Source: Caenorhabditis remanei
Taxonomy: Eukaryota; Nematoda; Chromadorea; Rhabditida; Rhabditidae
NCBI RefSeq assembly: GCF_010183535.1
Contig: NC_071332.1
Location: 20,956,001 to 21,020,000, forward strand
DNA length: 64,000 bases
Reading direction: 5' to 3'
Both the position numbers and the translations under genes were made by a program. Positions 48,461 to 59,321 of this stretch are shown piece after piece. The stretch's first letter is position 1, and every line of letters starts with the position of its first letter. The notes under the pieces are model-generated. The model had not been told where the DNA came from, did no database searches, and was given only the letters and a program-made list of their open reading frames with translations.

Positions 48461-49580
48461 CTCTAAACTGGAATAGAGCCGACTTCTTGGTTCCATTAGA
48501 TCTCGAAAGGTTTAGATCGGTGTCAAAAACTCAAAACAATTGAGTAAACCTTGTTCCCAGGACAGGAAACCGAGTGAATCTGCAAAATTCGGGTTACTGA
48601 AAGTTTTACCGACTAAAAGTTCTTTTAATTTTAAATGGTTCGAGTATACATTTATTTTTTTCGGATTCAAAAATTTCGCAAAACTGAGTGAGTTACAGTC
48701 GGCTAATGATTTGGCCAGAAAAATCTCTTTGAATCCAATAGATATGACGTAAGCGATTTCGGTGGGCGGAGATTTGCCGTGTGAGCTCAACTTTTTTCTT
48801 GATTTTTAAATTTTTTCTTTCGCTTATCTGCTTTTGCTTTAGATTCGCTGACCATTCTGTATATATAAATTAAGAAATGAAAAAAATATTAAGAAATAAA
48901 ATTTTTTAAATTAAGAAAAAAAATTTTTTTTTTTAACCTTCACGTAATTTTTACGTAATTGTTTCATTTGCTCAATTTTTGAGGTTATTTGCGTGCAACT
49001 CAAAGCCATTAGATCGGATTTGAAGTCTGATTTTTTAGCCATCTTTCCCATGCCAAGTTACATAACTGTACCAAATTTCAAAGGTCTCGCTTCAATACAA
49101 CACGAGATATCGAGAGGAAAGTGAAAAAATCAAGGAAAAAAATTGAGCTCACACTTTTATGGCTGTAAATCTTATTTTCCCAGGTATCCAAATAATTTTT
49201 ACATGTCTCGATAGCCAGATTTTCAGAGATCTTTAGTCCAGAAAATCCCTCAGAAATGTTCGAAGCTGGCGCCGTACGAAATAGAAAACGGCAGAAATCG
49301 TGAATTTCGCAAGCCATTCTTTTGAGCGAAAAAAGTTGCACTCACTATTTAGCTCATAACTCTCCCTCGAGTGCTCCAAGCCTAACCCTGGCGGTCGCCA
49401 CTGGCGCCCCAAGTTTTTGTATCACCCCAAAAAAGAAATTTTTGAAAAAGTTGAGAACAAAGAAAGTTATTAAGAAAAATGAGTGCGGACAAAATTATCG
49501 ACAAAATTATCGACATTTTTTGAAGCTCCGCCCACTTCAAATCGGCAAGTCATACTTACGTGATTTAAGAAGAGGGGCCG

Positions 49581-49660
49581 ACTAGCGTCCCCCGCCTCCC
49601 GGCGGGCTCCGCTAGAAGGGGCTTCGCCCCTTGCGCAGTGCTCAGCAAGCTTTGAATTTT
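49581..49660 (-). mobile_element. Probable Helitron 3' end, second copy
   Basis: Minus-strand order: an AAGGGG-CGAA-GCCCCTT hairpin, then CCCGCC GGGA GGCGGG, GGACG and CTAG followed by T. It shares AGCACTG, GGCGGAGC-type words and GGACGCTAGT with the end at 48113. The stems differ in sequence but not in structure, which favours a conserved hairpin over chance similarity. Confidence 0.45.
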
Positions 49661-49807
49661 TGTTCTACGACCATTTTGAAGCAAGTTATAAGCGTTTTTG
49701 TATTTTATGTGACCCAAGCAAGCAGTAAGTGAAGAGCTTTCGAATGGTAGTGAAATGAAGGTTCTACGACAATTTTGAGCCGAGTTAGAAAAAAACAAAA
49801 AAATTAG

Positions 49808-49885
49808 ACCACCCAGAAACTCGAACCAAAAACCTCCCCAGCGACGCACGACAACACTACCACTGAGCCACACACTCGTTGGTGT
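49808..49885 (-). other. tRNA-derived (SINE-like) sequence
   Basis: On the minus strand it has a full A box (TGGCTCAGTGG) and, about 40 nt on, a near B box (GGTTCGAGTTTC, last position off). The order GTGTGGCTCAGTGGTAG to GGTTCGAG is that of a tRNA-derived SINE head. The arms do not fold as a tRNA. It may be a relic inside the upstream part of the second Helitron-like element. Confidence 0.35.
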
Positions 49886-50887
49886 GTTGCCACCCAGATG
49901 GTGTTCAAGTGGTGGGAAGAGGCACGCTTGCTTCGACTCGACCTGCCGTCTCCTTTCAAAAATGTTCTTCAAAGTTTGAGACCCTATAACTCGGGTCACA
50001 ATCAATATTTTTTAAATCTGTTTTTTTCTCCCCCTAGATAATTTTCTTGGCTAACACATATCAAAAAACCATATTAGCTGGACAGATGACACTCCAGAGC
50101 TAAGCGATATAAGCGAAAAATACGTTTTCTCCACAGCTCAGCTCCCACTTGACCGTTTTGGCTGAAACTTGATATTCCATTAGATAATTCCAATTTGACC
50201 AACATATCAAAAAATCAGAACAACTTTAGTTCAAAAATTTTTCAGGACAGCAAAAATAGTCCGGTGGAGGCCGACAACAGCAAGGCGTTTTTTTCTGTAT
50301 TTCTTCAGACCACCGGCCGTACCGGACGGGGGGTGATTCAAATTAGGAATTTGACGTGAAAAAGTGATTTCTCGTCTAATTTTACGTCTAGTTGCCAAGT
50401 TATATGAAAAAATATCGGGTAGAACTCGAGATAATCGAGGCAAAGCAAAAAAACCGAAAAATCAAAAAACTGAAAATTTTCTCAAAATAAAAAGTTGCCT
50501 CCATTCTATCGATTATAACTCGTTTAGAAGTATGGAATCTCAAAAAGGGGGTTCTTAATAAAAGATTGCCCCGAAAATTTGCTATCGATTAAAAAAATAA
50601 AATCAAAATTTCATCGAGAATCGGAAAAGTTATTAATGGTGCAAAAGTGGGACAAAATCTTGACATTTTTTTGTCGCTTTTTTCGCCTATTTCTGAGCAT
50701 AACTCTGCTCTTTTCCACTCCAGAAATATGGAATTTGACAAAAAGCAAGAAAAAGTTATTAGCTAAGAAGCTAAAAAAAAATTATTGAAAAATATAAAGT
50801 TTGAACAAAGTTACACTGGCAAAACTGAAAAACAAAATTATCTACACGCGCTTAAGCCCCGCCCACTTTTTTTCCCCGCGTCATACC

Positions 50888-51827
50888 TACTCAGGTATTT
50901 TTTCGCACTTTGCCCACGAAATGGGCAGCATGGCCCAGAGAAAAGGGCCGCGGGGCCTGCCCTACGCCGGCACTCGTGCCGATTTTGAGGGCCACATGGC
51001 CCATTTCGTGGGCAAAGTGCCGAGATTTGGTTCAACGCGCGGCATTCCTCTCCTTTCGCTCCTTACCATTTAGCACTATAATTAACCAGATTACACATTT
51101 TTGTACTTTACTACTATTTATTCATCAAAATTGAACACAAAATAGTAATTTCAGTAATAATGGGGAGTAATAAGATAAAATAAACTAGAATTTGTCAAAC
51201 TTTAAAATGGGGAATAGGAATACAGGAGAAAAATATAATTTTTAGTAAAAGTTACAAATATACAAATTAAAGCGAAAAATCTAAAGTAAATGCGAAAATT
51301 AACAGAGACGAGCAGTGAAGTAGCCGAAGCGCATAGTTGATGATGATGCTCGTATTGTTGAATTTATTTCTCGTTAAGCTGAAATTTGTCAAAAATTGAA
51401 AGATAAAAAGAAAAAAAGAAAATAGTAGCGTCTTACCTGTCTTATCGGCGGATCTGTGTAGATTGTCTCATCTTCTAATTGAACAAAGTAGCATAAAATA
51501 GAAGGACGAAAGAATTGAAAAAGAAACGAAATAAATTAGAAAAATCGTGGTGAAAAATCAGCGTGTGCTGTAGAGCGCGATTTCTCAACTTGTGCCCACT
51601 TCGGGCCAAAGTGGTGCCCAACCGGGGCCAAACAGGTGCCCAACCCGTGCCCACATCCAACCAGCTTCTCCTTTCGGCAACCAACTCTCCAGCTTGTGCC
51701 CAACCCGCGCCAAACTAGTGCCCACTGGGCCATGTGGCCCTTTTTGTGGGCAATTTGCCCTATTCAATGGCCACATGGCCCTTTTAACATTTTCACTGCC
51801 CAACCCTCGCCAAAAAATACCTGAGTA
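50888..51827. mobile_element. 940-bp terminal-inverted-repeat element
   Basis: Starts TACTCAGGTATTTTTT and ends with its complement AAAAAATACCTGAGTA. Next to each end are GC-rich blocks with many GTGCCCA / TGGGC words; one internal palindrome pairs TTTGCCCACGAAATGGGC near 50908 with its complement near 51000. No long open frame between, so non-autonomous. Confidence 0.6.
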
Positions 51828-51956
51828 CTACCCATTGGGAAAGAAGGTGGTGGAATTTAGTTTAACACCACACCGAATAAATGACATTGCTAAAATTGGA
51901 GAGTTTTCAGACCAAATTGCTGTAAAAATTGAATTAGAAATGCAACTTTATTAGAA

Positions 51957-52241
51957 TACCGTAAAAACAGTCTTTTTTTTCAAAGTTCGTGAAAAAACAC
52001 AACTAAAACCCAACTTTTTTGTTCAAAGTACTGCAAATTTGAGGGTTTTCGTGTAATTTTGTCCGAGAAAGTGTTAGTTTGGTTGAAAATTATTCACTTA
52101 AAAGTTGAAAAAATAATCGAACGAACAGGTTGAAAAATAGAGGCGCACCCTCTATTAGAAGCGCCCCTGTAATAGTGGCGCATCTGCGAACGGAGGTTGA
52201 AAAATAGAGGCCCATGCGCTTCTATTACAGTTTTTACGGTA
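51957..52241. mobile_element. MITE with TACCGTAAAAAC ends
   Basis: 285 nt bounded by TACCGTAAAAAC and GTTTTTACGGTA. The interior has inverted words such as CTCTATTAGAAGCGC and GCGCTTCTATTACAG. It lies just upstream of the promoter of gene 25. Confidence 0.6.
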
Positions 52242-52379
52242 GTCTTTCTATGGAAATTAATTCATTGTGGTGTCAAACTAAATTCTTGACAAGACTAAAA
52301 GTTCATTCAGAAAGAATGCACAAAGTATAATTATTCATGAATTCGTCATTTCCCTTTATGCCAAACTAGATAAACAAGT

Positions 52380-52418
52380 TTCCTTTATAAAAGCACCCGG
52401 ACCCGTGTTTCTCTTATC
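52380..52418 (+). promoter_or_regulatory. TATA promoter of SRW gene 25
   Basis: TTTATAAAAG about 30-35 nt before the ATG, followed by CCCGTGTTTCTCTTATC. The same TATA and leader occur before gene 23 (TATAAAAG and GTGTTTCTCTTATC), and a similar box precedes gene 24 (TTTATAAA), so the promoter was duplicated with the coding sequence. Confidence 0.6.
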
Positions 52419-53675
52419 ATGCTCATGTTCGTGTTCGGTACGTCATATAGTGTGTATCCATGGCACTTTACGGATGATGAGCGTTGTGTGAGGGAGAATT
52501 GGTTTGCCGTTAAATCTCAACTAGCTCTTCAAATTTTATGTGTATTTTCTGTAAATTTCGATAGAATTTCTACCCTTTTACTGCACGAGTATTGCGTACA
52601 CTTGTCTGCGCTTTGTATTCTTATCAACCTTTTCCATGTCATTGTCCTTTTTGAAAAATCTATGCGAACCGCATCCATTTATATAATTCTTGGAGCAATT
52701 GCAATTATTGATATTATCTCGATGTTTCATGATATTAATATTGAAATTCTTAAGTTTTACAGAGTAATTAATGTCTGTTTTTCCAAAGAAGCAGACTATA
52801 ATATTTTAGTAATTGAAAATGCCCTAGAATCCATTCGTAACTACAGCAGGCGTTGCTCAACTTGGCTTAGTTTTAGTATTGCTCTAATCAGAACCCTAGT
52901 GATTAAGTATCCGATGAACCCAAAATTCGATATATTATCAAAATCCAAAACTGCTTTTATTGTTATTCCTTTTATCCTGATATTATGTGCTCCTCTACAT
53001 ATCATGGACATTTACAAGTATCAAATAATTATTCATGATGAGTACTATAAGTGCAATCAGTTCCCGGAGTCCACCTCCTATTACTATCATAAAACCACTT
53101 CATTGTTGTTTTTGCAAGACGACGCTTTACTTTTCAGTATTTATAGAAGTATCGATGCAGTCATCTCGAAGGTGAACTCATTCTTCAATACTCTTATTTC
53201 CTTGCTAAGTTTTCAGATAATTCCATGTATTCTATTTCCAATTTTAACATTCCTTCTGATACTTGAAATCAGAAAACAAAGAATTAATCGGGAGAAATTA
53301 AAGAGCTCATTTGCACCAAAGGAATCTAAACACACTACCAAATTTGTGTTGTTCTTAACACTCCCATTTTTCTTGGCAGAACTTCCACTTGGTATCATTT
53401 TTATGATAAGTCCTCCACTCTGGAATCAAATTGGGTCATATCTCCTTATGGAGGGACTCGAGAACTTCTTCTCATTTATTCTATCCGGAACAACTACGCT
53501 TCATATGGTCGTCTGTATATTTATGTCATCTCAGTATCGAAAGGTTGCATGGTCAACTATTCGATTTGGTTACGTGTTGGAAGTAAGTGTGGAAGAGCGG
53601 ACGAGTCTATTGAATAACTATTTGCAGGAGCAGCAGAATAAGCCGATATTTGTGCAAAGGATGTTGACAGTGTGA
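52419..53675 (+). CDS. SRW-family seven-helix chemoreceptor, gene 25
   Basis: Open 418 codons from ATG 52419, or 403 if the conserved in-frame 45-nt intron after DAVISK is removed. N-terminus MLMFVFGTSYSVYPWHF; then the same landmarks as gene 23: ERCVRENWF, TM1 CVHLSALCILINLFHVIVL, RRCSTWLSFSIALIR, APLHIMDIYKYQ, loop KCNQFPE, LFLTLPFFLAELPLGII. It is the opposite-strand copy of gene 23, including upstream sequence. All motifs are intact, so presumed functional chemoreceptor. Confidence 0.9.
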   Translation: MLMFVFGTSYSVYPWHFTDDERCVRENWFAVKSQLALQILCVFSVNFDRISTLLLHEYCVHLSALCILINLFHVIVLFEKSMRTASIYIILGAIAIIDIISMFHDINIEILKFYRVINVCFSKEADYNILVIENALESIRNYSRRCSTWLSFSIALIRTLVIKYPMNPKFDILSKSKTAFIVIPFILILCAPLHIMDIYKYQIIIHDEYYKCNQFPESTSYYYHKTTSLLFLQDDALLFSIYRSIDAVISKVNSFFNTLISLLSFQIIPCILFPILTFLLILEIRKQRINREKLKSSFAPKESKHTTKFVLFLTLPFFLAELPLGIIFMISPPLWNQIGSYLLMEGLENFFSFILSGTTTLHMVVCIFMSSQYRKVAWSTIRFGYVLEVSVEERTSLLNNYLQEQQNKPIFVQRMLTV

Positions 53676-54098
53676 TTTTTTTAAATATTGGTTTTTGAAA
53701 ATTTGAAGCATTTTTCTTTAAAATTTACTGTGCTTTACTTATTTCAAATAAATCTTTAATTAAAATGCAATAGAGTGCCAGCCATGAATAATATTCTCCT
53801 TCAATTGAAATTGGAAGTCGGGAGACGGAATTCCGAGCAACTCGGCTTGAAATATAAATATGTTCATGAGGGTGTCCCATAATGTCAATTTTTGGGGAAC
53901 CGTAGAATAAGCTTGGGGCTTCACTGTGACACTTTTTGTACAAAACCTATGAAAAAGTACAGTACCCCAATATATTCTGCTCCAAAATCTCAAAGTAATA
54001 TGTAGATTGCTTCCCATGTTCTTGATGTTTGTGATGTGTCGTAGTGTGGTAAAGAGGAAAATAATCATTGATCAAACTTCATACAACAATTCATATTT

Positions 54099-55311
54099 TT
54101 ATGAATTTTGAGATTTGACTTTAACACCACACCGAATAAATGACAACGCAGCTTCCCGGTATTGAGATGACATAAAGAGACAAACAATCATATGAGTGGC
54201 AGTGGTGGCGGAGAGAACGACGGAGAATAATTTTTCGATTCCTTCGGTGAACAGGCTGGAAGAATTATAAATAGGGATTCAATTTACCAAAAACTTACGA
54301 GAACCCGATAGCCTCCCTGAGCTTATCTATTGGTTTAGTAAGGAGAATCAATCCAATTGGTAATTCTCCCAGGAAAAACGGTAGGGTCAAGAATAACACT
54401 AATTTAGTAGTGTTCTTCGAATCTTTTCCAGCGATGGATGATTGATTCAGTTTCTTCCTTCTTTCGTCTGCAGCTCGTATTTCTTTTACCAAAAGATAAG
54501 TGACGATTGGGAATAGAATACACGGAATGAACTGGAAATTTGATTAAAGTTTTTTCAGTAGGCATATAAACCTATGTACTTTTGAAATTATTGCATCAAT
54601 TGTCCTATTAAGTTTCCATAGCCATACATCGTCTTGTTCATAATAATCAGAAAGGACACTACCCTAGTAGAGAGTTGTATACGACGGGAATTGTGTGCAC
54701 TTGAAGTTCTCATCATAAAATACTATTTGGTACTTGTAAATGTCCATGACATGGATTGGAGTACAAAGTATTAGTATAGTGGGGATGATATAAAAAGCAA
54801 TTTTTGGTTTGGATAATATCTCGAGCTTTGGGTTCAATGGGTATTTTATTATGAGAGTTCTGATAAGAGCTATACTGAAACTAAGCCAGGTGGAGCATCT
54901 TCTAGTGTAGTTCCTGATAAATTCCATTATATTATTAAGCAGGATAATGGTGTAATCTGTTTCTTTTGAGTAGCAAACTTTAAAAACTTTATAAACATCC
55001 ACAATCTCTGTATGAATATCATATGATAATGAGACTATATCAACCATAGCAATTGCAGTGAGAATTATATAAATCGGGGAGGTGGTTCTTAACGCTTTTC
55101 TAGTAAGAATATAGATATGAAATAGATTGATTAAAATACAGATAGCTGAGAGGTGCACACAATTGTTGTAGAGAGTAAAGATAGCGAGTTTATTGAATGG
55201 TAATGAGAGCCTGCAGAGGATTTGTTTTGCGAGTAAACTGTCGATTTGAAACCAGTTCTCTTTTATACAACCTTCAACGTCGGTGAAGTAACCCTCGTGG
55301 ATTACTACCAT
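54099..55311 (-). pseudogene. SRW chemoreceptor with one nonsense codon, gene 26
   Basis: Exons 54580-55311, 54299-54531 and 54099-54255 keep a full SRW frame except for TAG at 54664-54666, in the loop before TM5 (SYTTLY, stop, then GSVLSDYYEQDD and TIDAIISK as in gene 22). Everything downstream, including FIPCILFPIVTYLLV and THMIVCLFMSSQYRE, is open. It has an extra intron before TM7 that genes 22-25 lack. A single clean lesion suggests very recent loss, a segregating null allele or, less likely, a sequencing error. Confidence 0.8.
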
Positions 55312-55892
55312 GGTTTTGCTGGTTATGGTAAAAGTCTGTTGGGTTTATATACGCAAGTTTGATTATAGGTTTGAATTTTTGTTGCTGATGTTTGTATAGC
55401 TTGATGCTTGATGCAACTTTTGAAGATTATGTCAAAATATTATTTTTTCAGAAGTTGTTTTCCATATTTTGGTGAGTTTTGTGAGCTTAAATCTTTTTTT
55501 CAGGTTTTGGTACCATAATTTCTTGAAATATATGGGGTGGTTTCGTTAATTGTAAAGTTTTGAAATTTTGATAAGATGTCATGTCATAAGTAGAGTAGAA
55601 GTGGTGAATAATGTTGTCTTATCAGTAGGTTAAGAGGAAATGTCACATGGAAAGGAAGAAATAATTTATAGCAAAAATTGGAGTAGATTTACGAGCTAGT
55701 AATTCAGTGCATTTGCATATGTATTAACACATGCTAATCAACAATAGAGTTCTATTTTTGTAGTTGATAATTTCTTTGTAGCGCCTTTCTCGGCCTACTG
55801 TAGATTCTCACCAGTACTCCGAGCTCAATATGACCAAGGAAGCTCAAAAATTCTCTTCATGAAACTATATATAAATATATACACAGAACCAA

Positions 55893-57013
55893 TTATTCCT
55901 GAATCACAGCATTCACCGGAACACTCTCAACATCCTTTCTATGAAAGCTCATCATCAGCGATGCACTCCAATGACAAACCCGGAGAATTTGCTCCGATTC
56001 TGGAAATCGGAAATACCAAAGATTTCTTGGATTTTGTTCCTCGATGTATGGCCTTCCAAGAGATTCAAAAAATTGTTCACCGTGATAAAGGTGTTTGTAC
56101 TTGAAAAAGAATTCATGGACTCTGTCATCGTCGAGAAGAATCTGAGGGCATTTGGATATTATTGGAAGGGATAAAGGAGTCACTTACGTTTTTGATAGTC
56201 AGCAGATCTCTCCCGGAAATTGAGTAAAAAGTCACACAAACATGGGTGAAATGAAGAAAATTAATAATGGAACCAATGCAGATATCTTTCGAAATCATCA
56301 AGGACTCTGCCACTTGCCATTGCTCCAGCTCCTCCAATTTCTCCGTTCTCCATGTTCTTGAACCGGTGTCTTTGTTATATGGAACAGTTGGAAGCATTAA
56401 TTCAATGATTTTCAGATTTTCCGGTTCCAAGTACGGTAGAATCGAAAGCACTTGAAGAATAGAAAAGGTTTGAAGATTAATTTCTGTAGTTTGTAGTCTG
56501 CAGCTTCTAGCTTTGAAACATTCCTCAAGTCTTTCGATTAGATTTCTACTGGTTTGTTCTTCGAATAAAATTTCGTTGTATTTTGCCTCCTGACTCAATT
56601 TCAAAGATTTTAATTTAGTCTTCTGCAGTCTGAAATCTCCAAAAAATACATCCATGCATCTCTCTCCCTTCAAAGTCTTCACAACCTCTCCATCCGACAC
56701 CACGCAGTGAAAGTCAAAAAGATTCGATCCATAACCGTTTCTGTACTCAACTACAACCTGTTCATCTCGAAATTGTAAAGTAAGATATAGTTTCTCTTCT
56801 CGAAGAGTTATGAATAGCTGGGTGAGTTTTAAATCGGGTTTTGTCGTGTCTATATAGTCACGGAGGCCACGACACACCTTTCGGAGGCAGAAGCTGAGAT
56901 AGAAAAGGTTTGAAAGGTATAAAATTAAGCTAAATGATAACTCACATTTCTCGAAATCCGGAATATTCTAAAAGTTGGTCAAAGAAACCAATAGGAAGGT
57001 CGGTTAGCGTCAT
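55893..57013 (-). CDS. F-box/FTH protein without HTH, gene 27
   Basis: Exons 56946-57013, 56188-56893 and 55893-56141, giving 340 residues. The first exon is only 68 nt and gives the F-box core MTLTDLPIGFFDQLLEYSGF, continued over the intron by REIFCLRKVCRGLRDYID. The FTH body has LPYLEPENLKIIELML and LEQWQVAESL, and the last exon ends NAVIQE. There is no HTH_48 module, as in genes 30 and 31. Many charged residues (KTKLKSLKLSQEAK). Predicted SCF substrate receptor. Confidence 0.82.
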
Positions 57014-57471
57014 TTTGGAGTGAAGAAATGACGAGAAATGCAACTGATAACAAGAATTGGGCGTCGCCGGAAGGAAATCGAAATAGCGAAATTGTGAGTG
57101 ATGGAAAAATGTGGGTTTTGCAATACTCAATCTTCATAATCTCAAAAAAAATTGTTGTGTAACTTATAAACAAAGTATGTTGGAGAAAAAACTTTATCCG
57201 AGCAATAAGCAGAGATCAGAGAAATAAAAAAATCCAACAAAATGATAATGACCACACTGTGAGATCGAGAAAAATATCAATCTACCAGAAATCTGCTTAC
57301 TTGTAGGCGATCTTTGGAGGGTGGCATCTGGAAATCAATTATATATTACGTCTCTGTGTACTGTACCGCTCAAAAGGCAACTTTGGGTGTTTTCAGTAGA
57401 AACTGACAAACTTTGACAGGTGTATTTCGGTGTCACCAGATTGTTCGATTAACTAAATTTTGTAGGAACTG

Positions 57472-57680
57472 AGCAGAGCAAAAATAGCACATTATTTTTG
57501 TAGTTGAACAATTTTTTCTAGGGACCCTATTTTGAAAGTTACAGGGTGTCAAAATGAAAAGCTCCAAAATTTTCCTAATATGCACAGATTTAGTCGGTTT
57601 TAGGGAGAAATGAACTTTTATGGTAGTGTTCCTACTAAAAAATGATCAACTACAAAAAGGATGTGCTAATTTTGTTTTGT
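57472..57680. repeat. Inverted-repeat element, GTAGTTGA family
   Basis: AGCACATTATTTTTGTAGTTGA near 57485 is mirrored by its diverged complement near 57645. The word TTTTTGTAGTTGA(C) also marks the palindrome at 38.9-39.5 kb and single sites near 46376 and 55757. Non-coding. Confidence 0.6.
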
Positions 57681-57799
57681 CTATACCATACAAAATGAAA
57701 TTTGTTGGACAATCAAGTGACACCAAAGTAAAGTATCAAAGTTTGTCATTTTCGTCTGAAATTGGGCTCTGAATATTCTGATATAGAAATAGTTCTATC

Positions 57800-58106
57800 T
57801 CCTAGTAATGTCTGTCTGTGTGTCTGTTTGTCTAGTTTTCACAAAACTCAAGCGACTCACAAAGATAAAGTTCTTTTTCGAATTTTCTGAAATTGGCTCA
57901 AAATTCGTGCGATTTTCGTAAACCTAGCACCTAAGACTGTCTGTGTATCTGTATTTCCATGTCCCGAAGAAAAATCTCATAAGAATCGGCGTATTCAGCT
58001 ATCTATAACCGTTTGTCTGTCTGTGTGCCTGTTTTTTTTAGACTTGTGGAATCTCCGCTTCTCTGATTCTCCCCCAAATCTATATATCTGTCTGTGTGTC
58101 TGTTAG
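57800..58106. repeat. Dispersed CTGTCTGTGTGTCTGT tracts
   Basis: Four imperfect tracts of (TCTG)n/(TG)n about 90-130 nt apart (near 57810, 57938, 58010 and 58088), each followed by unrelated AT-rich sequence. They lie directly downstream of the eL40 gene. Otherwise 57014-58116 has no gene that I can see. Confidence 0.6.
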
Positions 58107-58116
58107 TCCCATAAAC

Positions 58117-58322
58117 TTACTTGATCTCTTTCTTCTTTCTTAAGTCATTTGAGTGACCACACTTGCTCTTTCTGCAGTTAGTGGCTCCTTTCGGAAGACG
58201 AGCATAACACTTGCGACACACCATTTTGTCACTTCTGTATTTCTCAGCCAGCTTAAAATATATTAATTGTTATTAGGTACTCAGAGGATGCTTACCGCAA
58301 CTAGAGTAGGAGTGAAAGCCAT
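58117..58322 (-). CDS. Ribosomal protein eL40 without its ubiquitin fusion
   Basis: Two exons, 58296-58322 and 58252-58295 as a 44-nt intron, then 58117-58251, encode 53 residues. After the initiator Met the 52 residues align end to end with eL40, which is normally made as a C-terminal extension of ubiquitin and released by cleavage. Kept: the four zinc-binding cysteines at eL40 positions 20, 23, 34 and 39, the block [23 protein letters not shown] and a basic end. Met replaces the last ubiquitin glycine. A TATA box (58385-58393 reversed) lies about 65 nt upstream, so no ubiquitin exon is expected. eL40 is a 60S ribosomal protein near the factor-binding centre. Unusual residues (AFTP at the N-terminus, S37) mean it could be a diverged or decaying paralogue. 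Confidence 0.88.
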
Positions 58323-58384
58323 GATTCTGTAGAGTTCAAAGCAAAATAAGATAAATAAGATGTTTTTCAGTCATTTCGTGGTTT

Positions 58385-58393
58385 CCTTTTATA
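58385..58393 (-). promoter_or_regulatory. TATA box of the eL40 gene
   Basis: TATAAAAGG on the minus strand, 63 nt before the ATG. A CTCTACAG sequence 4 nt before the ATG could be a trans-splice acceptor; that part is inference. Confidence 0.5.
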
Positions 58394-58724
58394 CAAGCGG
58401 ACACTTTTTGATTCGTTGGTTCCTCAGCTCTTCATGTATTGTGATATGTTGTGAAATCTTGTGAATTCCAAGTGTTATTCATACTTTTGAGGATAGATAC
58501 AAGACGCAGACCGGTCGTTAGGGGAACATGGAACACTTGTGTAGTGTTAGGCCAACGTTGCGGCCGATTTCGCAATAGGGAGATGGCGGGGAGAAGGGGA
58601 AGAGGGGGGAATGTTAGGTTTTTTTTCTTTTCTGCAAAAATTACTCGAAAGAATTCTGCGGCTCCAGTTTTTAGAGCTGAACGCCCATTTCGTGTTTGTT
58701 AAGAAAAATGTTCACTAGTTTTGA

Positions 58725-59175
58725 TTTTAAAAAGACGTCTACAGGCGCACCAGACGATCCATGAACTGGAAATTGAGAAATATTGTTTGAAAATGTCCCG
58801 ATGGCGATCCAGAATGGATAAATATGGCAATGGTCATTAAAAACGCGTCAAAGGTGCGCCAGATAGATTTAAAACAAAATTGTGATCACTAAGAGAGCGT
58901 CAAAGTCACGCCAGGCGGCTTTAAATAAAGTTAATAATCTAGTGGCTGGCGCGCGTTTGACGTGTTTTCGATTTTTCTTTATTTTTTGAAAAAAGTGTTC
59001 AAAATTTACCGATGTTAGTCAAATTTTTCAATCAGGCGCACCTTTGACGCGTTTTTGGAGTTTCAAAATGCGTCTACGACGCACCAGATCCACTAATGTA
59101 GCAGAGCAACTTGGTTTGTTCTCATCTTGTGTTTCAGAAAACGCCTTCAAGGTGCGCCAGACAACATTTTTGGCG
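58725..59175. repeat. GGCGCACCTTTGACGCG dispersed repeat
   Basis: Contains several direct and inverted copies of ACGCGTCAAAGGTGCGCC and its complement, separated by 40-100 nt, with TGGCGCGCGTTTGACG in the middle. The same words form the array in the first intron of gene 31, so both belong to one repeat family. Non-coding; no gene in 58394-59321. Confidence 0.7.
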
Positions 59176-59321
59176 TTTTTTGTTGTAAAAACATGTTAAT
59201 TATGAGTTGGATGTTGTTAGTAAGTTCTGATTTTTGATTTTTATGATAGAAAAATTATTTTTATACATTTATACGTAACAAGACATTTATTTTTCAAATC
59301 AGCTGCTAAGAAACTTAGCAA

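Noticed and set aside
48500..50560. Several 60-145-codon open frames
   Set aside because: They overlap repeats and Helitron-like ends, lack splice-consistent partners and show no recognisable domain.
57298..57345. Third exon of the eL40 gene downstream
   Set aside because: A spliceable segment exists, but the TAA at 58117-58119 ends the protein exactly where eL40 ends.
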